A DNA stretch of 64,000 bases. Source: a virus. Shown here one piece after another: positions 60,061 to 64,000 of this stretch (its first letter is position 1; the number at the start of each line of letters is the position of its first letter). The stretch is from the IMG/VR virus record IMGVR_UViG_3300044451_000434, positions 62,001 to 126,000 of that record; one strand, 5' to 3'. The notes beneath the pieces were generated by a model. It worked only from the letters and a program-made list of their open reading frames with translations, ran no database searches and had not been told where the DNA came from. Position numbers and translations under genes: made by a program.

Positions 60061-60724
60061 GCAGATGAAAACCTTTCAACAACTTTTATCGGAAATCGAT
60101 CCACACAAAGCAGCAGAAGAAATAGTCACCTATGCTTTTGACAGAGCTATACAGCCTGATAGTATCATCGCCGAATTCGATGTGAGTGGAGGGACAATGA
60201 GTGCAAAAGGCAAGGCAAACACATGGATAAGATTTGACTGCAATCCAGGTATTATAAAAAACCTGATCCAAATCATGTCTGAAGTTGACGAGGTTTGCGA
60301 CGATGATGTGGAAGCCATGGACAAATGGAGAGGCGAGGTGTCTAAAATCCTAGAAACTGACATGCTGCACAGTATTCGCGAAGCAATAAGAGGAAGGATA
60401 TTGGGTGGAGCCCCGTCAGAAGTGATACCGCTTCACGATATAAATATAAAGGACGTCGACATAACTGACCTTCCTGAAGACGATTGTGTACTAGTGATCA
60501 AGAAGTCAGCACCCCAAGGGGAGGAAACAAGCCCTGTGGCTGATGACATATTTAGAGAGAAGGGTCGTACTGGAGAGACAGTACAGCAGGTGTTTGACCG
60601 CAGGAAACGGGAGTGTGATCCGAGGTACAGATGGGTTGTGGGCGTGGATCAGAGAAAGCACTTTTTTGAGGTGACTGTGTCAATTTCGGCTGACTACTCA
60701 TTCCGCAAAAAAGAGGATAATTAA
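60059..60724 (+). CDS. Hypothetical protein, divergent from the ATPase (221 aa)
   Basis: ATG at 60059 (MQMKTFQQLLSEIDPHKAA), or at 60065; the frame is open further left but that part is antisense to the ATPase. A helical N-terminus is followed by IIAEFDVSGGTMSAKGKAN, then acidic helices and an RYRWVVGVDQRKHFFEVTV strand pair. No family recognised. Start codons of this gene and the ATPase overlap, so the two messages must be driven from within each other's coding regions or from further away. Confidence 0.75.
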   Translation: MQMKTFQQLLSEIDPHKAAEEIVTYAFDRAIQPDSIIAEFDVSGGTMSAKGKANTWIRFDCNPGIIKNLIQIMSEVDEVCDDDVEAMDKWRGEVSKILETDMLHSIREAIRGRILGGAPSEVIPLHDINIKDVDITDLPEDDCVLVIKKSAPQGEETSPVADDIFREKGRTGETVQQVFDRRKRECDPRYRWVVGVDQRKHFFEVTVSISADYSFRKKEDN

Positions 60725-60732
60725 AACATATC

Positions 60733-60746
60733 TATAAATTTATAAT
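60733..60746 (+). promoter_or_regulatory. Candidate -10 or late-promoter-like element
   Basis: TATAAATT followed by TATAAT about 20-30 bases before the ATG at 60764, in an AT-rich gap. No convincing -35 box at 17 bases. It could serve a phage-specific sigma factor for the rightward genes. Low confidence. Confidence 0.25.
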
Positions 60747-60763
60747 ATAGAAGGCTTTTTTCC

Positions 60764-61099
60764 ATGATGAAATTGATTTCTGACCATGTTGACATAAAAA
60801 AAAATGCAGCAAAGTACCATGGCAAAGAGGTGCCGCTGAGGAAGATTCTTCCCGGAGATGTGAAGAAATTCAAGGTGTATGTCAAAGATCCATCCTCTGG
60901 AAATATCAAGAAGGTAAATTTCGGTCATGGCGGATCATCTGCGAAGGCTAGGGGTGAAAAGACCCTGTCAATAAAGAGGAACGAGGATGAAAGACAGAAG
61001 AGCTTTCTAGCACGTCACAAGTGCGATACCGCAAAAGATCCCACAACGCCAAGGCATTGGTCATGCAAGGCATGGCATCGTAAAACAAAACTACCCTGA
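60764..61099 (+). CDS. Small conserved-looking phage protein (111 aa)
   Basis: ATG at 60764 (or the second ATG three bases on), with AAGG upstream. The sequence KKVNFGHGGSSAKARGEKT, then DERQKSFLARHKCDTAKDP and TPRHWSCKAWHRKTKLP, has the R-x-S-F-x-A-R-H-x-C-D and W-S-C-K-x-W marks of a small protein family found in many T4-like and large phages (DUF5872-like). Its role is not known; it is often near structural genes. A zinc or metal role of the Cys/His pattern is possible. Confidence 0.7.
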   Translation: MMKLISDHVDIKKNAAKYHGKEVPLRKILPGDVKKFKVYVKDPSSGNIKKVNFGHGGSSAKARGEKTLSIKRNEDERQKSFLARHKCDTAKDPTTPRHWSCKAWHRKTKLP

Positions 61100-61109
61100 A
61101 AGGAAAAAT

Positions 61110-62078
61110 ATGGCTCATATTAAAACAGCAAGTGACGGAACACAGAAGATTTCAATGTCCACTGTAGAGTGGATTGATATTGGCCTGAAGCGTGGTCTGC
61201 TCTCTATTGATCCTCGGGCTCCGAGATTCGCTGCAAATCTTGCAAAAAGTGCTGGTCTCCAACCTGGTAAGGCTAGCTATACAACCATCAAGAAAGCCAT
61301 GCAGAATGAAGAGATCATGGCAAAGATAGCAAAAAACCTTGAAAGAAGTGCGCTAATTAAGACTGCTCAACAGGTAGGTGAGAACACAGGAGGCCCAGGT
61401 TGGGGCACCGCTGCCCTTGGAGCCGCAGGTCTCGCTGCTGCTGCGCCACTCGCCTTCCAGGGCGGAAGAGATATGTATAGAAATATTGGTGCAGGTCTTT
61501 CGAGTGCAGGAAATAGTTCAGCACAAACCATGTCTGGTCTTGGTTCTGCATTTGGCCAAGGATTTGGCGGTAACCCTGTCGGTGGCGCTGCCACATCATT
61601 TGGAAATATTGCAAAAGGGGTGGGCAACTTTGCAGCCCGAGCTGCCATGCCAGCTCTCGGTCTTGCTGGCGGTTTTTTGGGCAGCAAGTACCTGATTAAT
61701 CACTTTAAGGACAAATTAGCAGGCGATTCGGCCCCAAGTCCACAACTTATGGCAGACCCCCAAAAACAGAAGTCAGTTATGAGGTCGATATATCATTTCA
61801 ACCAGTTGGCTCCAACAATGAAGGGCATGTCTAGCAGCATTGACAAGCAACTTGACACCATAGCGGCAGCAGTAACCGACACTATTCAGAAAATGCAGGA
61901 GGCGCAGAACACTGTCATGACTCCCACCATTGTAACCCCTGAAGAGCAGAGGGCAAAAGAGATAGCAGATGCTCAAGCAGCTCAGAATGCTGCTCAGGCA
62001 GCATATATGAAATCTATGGCAGGTCCACAGGTTCAGGCCCCCGCTGGTTTGCCATCCGTTACTGCTCCAGCAAGTTAA
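61110..62078 (+). CDS. Ala/Gly-rich hypothetical protein with N-terminal shared motif (322 aa)
   Basis: ATG at 61110 with AAAGGAAAA upstream. N-terminus MAHIKTASDGTQKISMSTV, then EWIDIGLKRGLLSID, a motif shared with the next gene. Residues 95-185 are Ala/Gly-rich and hydrophobic (AALGAAGLAAAAPLAFQGG, AMPALGLAGGFLGSKYLIN), perhaps membrane-interacting as in ejected internal proteins. A helical, Gln/Ala-rich C-terminus follows. K-x-A motifs IKTAS and IKTAQ appear. Internal virion or ejection protein is a guess. Confidence 0.7.
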   Translation: MAHIKTASDGTQKISMSTVEWIDIGLKRGLLSIDPRAPRFAANLAKSAGLQPGKASYTTIKKAMQNEEIMAKIAKNLERSALIKTAQQVGENTGGPGWGTAALGAAGLAAAAPLAFQGGRDMYRNIGAGLSSAGNSSAQTMSGLGSAFGQGFGGNPVGGAATSFGNIAKGVGNFAARAAMPALGLAGGFLGSKYLINHFKDKLAGDSAPSPQLMADPQKQKSVMRSIYHFNQLAPTMKGMSSSIDKQLDTIAAAVTDTIQKMQEAQNTVMTPTIVTPEEQRAKEIADAQAAQNAAQAAYMKSMAGPQVQAPAGLPSVTAPAS

Positions 62079-62100
62079 TCACATTCAGAAAGAACGAAAA

Positions 62101-62736
62101 ATGAGCGACAATAAAATGATCAAAATATCAGATCGTCAGTGGATGGAGGCAGGTATCAAGAAGGGGTATCTTACAAAAGGCCCAGAAGGTATAATGCTGC
62201 GCAAAGAAGCACTAGGATTCTTGCCTGCCCTTGGTATAGGCGCTGCTATACCTGCTGCTTGGGAAGGGGGCAAGTGGCTGTGGAACAAAGCCACAGGCAA
62301 TCGCAGCTTGGGAGAACTTTTTTCCGGATATAGCGTTGATCCCCAGAAATTTCAACAGATCCAAAAAAACTACAAGTTGCTCATGAGGCACCTTGACGAG
62401 TTGTCTACGATGTCTCCGCGTGTGGCGCAAGCGGTCGCGGCAGCAAAAACCGAAATCGCTGCCAAGATGAACGACATGGCACGACAGATTGGGGTTGCAG
62501 GAGGTTCTGCCTCTTTCGGCGGTCAACAACTTGAGGACGAAACCACTGAAGCACATAAGAAACAGCTAGAGGACATAAAGAAGAAGACTCAGATGTATGG
62601 CGCTCTTGGCAAAGGCCCTGGAGGAGAACTTCCAAAAGACTTCAATCCGCAGGCCCCTAGCAAGCCCGCTAGCGGGGCACCCCTTCAATCTGCCACGGCA
62701 GCCGCACCTACTCCACCAAGCACTCCTGGAGCCTAA
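62101..62736 (+). CDS. Hypothetical protein with shared N-terminal motif (211 aa)
   Basis: ATG at 62101 (MSDNKMIKISDRQWMEAGI); the opening KISDRQWMEAGIKKGYLTK matches KISMSTVEWIDIGLKRGLL of the preceding gene. A hydrophobic stretch FLPALGIGAAIPAAWEGGK follows, then a helical middle and a Pro/Ala-rich tail. The two genes look like paralogues that arose by duplication. Function unknown; probably related virion or internal proteins. Confidence 0.7.
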   Translation: MSDNKMIKISDRQWMEAGIKKGYLTKGPEGIMLRKEALGFLPALGIGAAIPAAWEGGKWLWNKATGNRSLGELFSGYSVDPQKFQQIQKNYKLLMRHLDELSTMSPRVAQAVAAAKTEIAAKMNDMARQIGVAGGSASFGGQQLEDETTEAHKKQLEDIKKKTQMYGALGKGPGGELPKDFNPQAPSKPASGAPLQSATAAAPTPPSTPGA

Positions 62737-62741
62737 TCACT

Positions 62742-63221
62742 ATGGATAGGATTGCTCAGTCACCTGCAGCATCCGGCGCCCAGAGGATGAGGGCTCGTGA
62801 CGTTAGCTCTTCCGGCAGCGCCGCCAAGCCTGTGGTTCCCTCGGCAAGAGACATCGCAGCCCAAAATACAAACAGACCTATGGGAGGGGTATCTGTCGCA
62901 GCAGCATCCACAAAACCATCTGTCAGCACCCCGCTTGGCAACAGGGGAACCATCCCCAGCATGACTCAGCGCCAGCAGGAGCAGGTGGCTGCTGCACAAA
63001 CACCCCAGCAGCAGCAGCAGCAGTCATTATGGCAATACAATCCAAAAGCAACTCAGGTCTCCCCTCCGACTAAGGTTGGAGAGGATTTATATGAAACTTG
63101 GACTGGCCCACACCAATATTCAGGTCAGCCAGTTGATATGAAATGGGTACTTTCGCCAGACACAGGTGGACAGTGGCAGCCGACTCAGCAACTCAGATAT
63201 AGCCAATCAGATAGGAGTTAA
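62742..63221 (+). CDS. Disordered Gln/Pro/Ser-rich protein (159 aa)
   Basis: ATG at 62742, five bases after the previous stop. Ala/Ser/Pro/Arg-rich N-terminus, a poly-Gln stretch (TPQQQQQQSLWQYNPK) near residue 87, then a folded-looking tail (LYETWTGPHQYSGQPVDMK, WVLSPDTGGQWQP). No family recognised. Its stop is one base from the next ATG. Confidence 0.7.
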   Translation: MDRIAQSPAASGAQRMRARDVSSSGSAAKPVVPSARDIAAQNTNRPMGGVSVAAASTKPSVSTPLGNRGTIPSMTQRQQEQVAAAQTPQQQQQQSLWQYNPKATQVSPPTKVGEDLYETWTGPHQYSGQPVDMKWVLSPDTGGQWQPTQQLRYSQSDRS

Positions 63222-63222
63222 A

Positions 63223-64000
63223 ATGGATAAAATTTACACAGGTTTTGGCCCGCTTACCACTTTAACAAATCCCAAAGAGGCAAGCATGACCCTCAACATG
63301 TTTAAGGATATTGCACGCTCAAAGCAGGCACAGTCTATCAATCAGATTGCCACTGAACAACAGAATGAGATCACGGCCGAAGAAGCAAGGAAACGGGTTG
63401 ATAACAAAGAAATATATATGATAAATATCGCTGGATTGCACTACCGACTTCTTGATCCTGAAAGAAAGAAAAAGGTACTCAATCATTTCATAAATGAAAT
63501 ATCAACTGGTCGCTCGGCTGAGAAAAATATTGAATATGCGTTCAGAAATAGTAATATTATCCTTCCTTTGTCGATGGCAGAAAAGAAAGCGATGGCTCTC
63601 GCAATACTCAAAGGTGAGTTGGTCAATATCCAGTCTACCCCCAAACAGCCTGCAGAACAGCCTAGAGATCAGCAGCAGCCCAAGGCTCAGGAAGCTCCAT
63701 CAGCAGGTTCGGCTAACGCAGACAGTTCAAGACAATCACCAGTCGCTGTAGATAACAATGCAGGCAGTAAGGTAGACACTAAGCAGACTCAGCAGACTGC
63801 TGCAGGTGGAGAGTCAAAAAATAAAACCCCTAGTCAGGGAAGCGGTTTTGGTGCTGGACTTCTGTCTCTCGTCGGGCAGGGTCTAGTAGCCGTTATTGAT
63901 GCAATCAAAAAGTTGCCGTCTGCGCCCAAAGTTTCCGATCAGGTTCTTGCTCAAATGATTGTAGCAGATCAGCCGCAATATTGGTTCCCGAACAACGCGG
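63223..64000 (+). CDS. Hypothetical protein, C-terminus cut by window edge
   Basis: ATG at 63223 with AGGAG just upstream; open to the window edge (259 codons). It begins MDKIYTGFGPLTTLTNPKE. Residues 30-130 are helical (DPERKKKVLNHFINEISTG). A Gln/Pro/Ala-rich linker spans about 135-205, then a Gly-rich hydrophobic helix GFGAGLLSLVGQGLVAVID. Gln/Ala-rich linkers are shared with the preceding genes. Function unknown; same probable virion-protein group. Confidence 0.75.
   Translation, partial: MDKIYTGFGPLTTLTNPKEASMTLNMFKDIARSKQAQSINQIATEQQNEITAEEARKRVDNKEIYMINIAGLHYRLLDPERKKKVLNHFINEISTGRSAEKNIEYAFRNSNIILPLSMAEKKAMALAILKGELVNIQSTPKQPAEQPRDQQQPKAQEAPSAGSANADSSRQSPVAVDNNAGSKVDTKQTQQTAAGGESKNKTPSQGSGFGAGLLSLVGQGLVAVIDAIKKLPSAPKVSDQVLAQMIVADQPQYWFPNNA

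Noticed and set aside
1-64000. tRNA, rRNA, integrase or attachment sites
   Set aside because: None was recognised by eye in the few gaps; the window gives no sign of lysogeny functions.

Overview
This window reads as the virion-morphogenesis region of a large tailed double-stranded DNA bacteriophage or prophage. I recognise a large terminase, portal, prohead protease, major capsid protein, tail tube, tail-assembly chaperones with a -1 frameshift, a tape-measure-like protein and tail fibres. No housekeeping, rRNA or tRNA genes are visible. No tail-sheath gene lies between the connector genes and the tail tube, where contractile phages usually carry one, so a long non-contractile (siphovirus-like) tail is the simplest reading. 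The host cannot be named from the sequence. Genes are tightly packed, and many neighbours overlap by 1, 4 or 8 bases (TGATG or ATGA/GTGA), which means long co-translated operons.

Layout. Almost everything from 60,060 down to 1 is on the minus strand, so its gene order runs right to left. It opens with a RecF/OLD-like ATPase (59,188-60,060) and a structured, poorly coding stretch (58,505-59,187). Three tail-fibre-like proteins and small genes follow (52,085-58,504), then the large terminase (49,426-51,309). Next come about a dozen small head-region proteins (41,758-49,423), the portal fused to a DUF559-type nuclease domain (39,520-41,730), a giant 1,904-residue prohead protease/scaffold-like polyprotein (33,427-39,141), a decoration-like protein and the major capsid protein (31,857-32,726). 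A strong terminator closes that unit at 31,803-31,830. One plus-strand gene (31,110-31,706) faces it.

A second minus-strand unit starts at 31,085 with a GT4-like glycosyltransferase. It continues with a subtilisin-like protease, structural proteins, PhoH, a large unknown protein, and a three-gene coupled set (zinc ribbon, unknown, actin/MreB-fold ATPase). Connector and tail-completion candidates, a second GT-B-like glycosyltransferase, the tail tube, the frameshifted chaperone pair, a third small tail gene, the tape-measure-like protein and very large tail-tip/baseplate-like proteins follow, running off the left edge.

From about 60,059 to the right edge genes run on the plus strand: two small conserved-looking proteins, then Ala/Gly/Gln-rich proteins, two of which share an N-terminal motif.

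Most unusual features: a complete -1 frameshift signal (slippery heptamer, 7-base spacer, long two-tier stem-loop); a portal-nuclease fusion; an actin-fold ATPase embedded in connector genes; two glycosyltransferases and a subtilase with an altered oxyanion-hole motif among virion genes; and a K-x-A-(S/Q/D/E/G) peptide motif recurring in almost every head-region protein, which may be a maturation-protease site.
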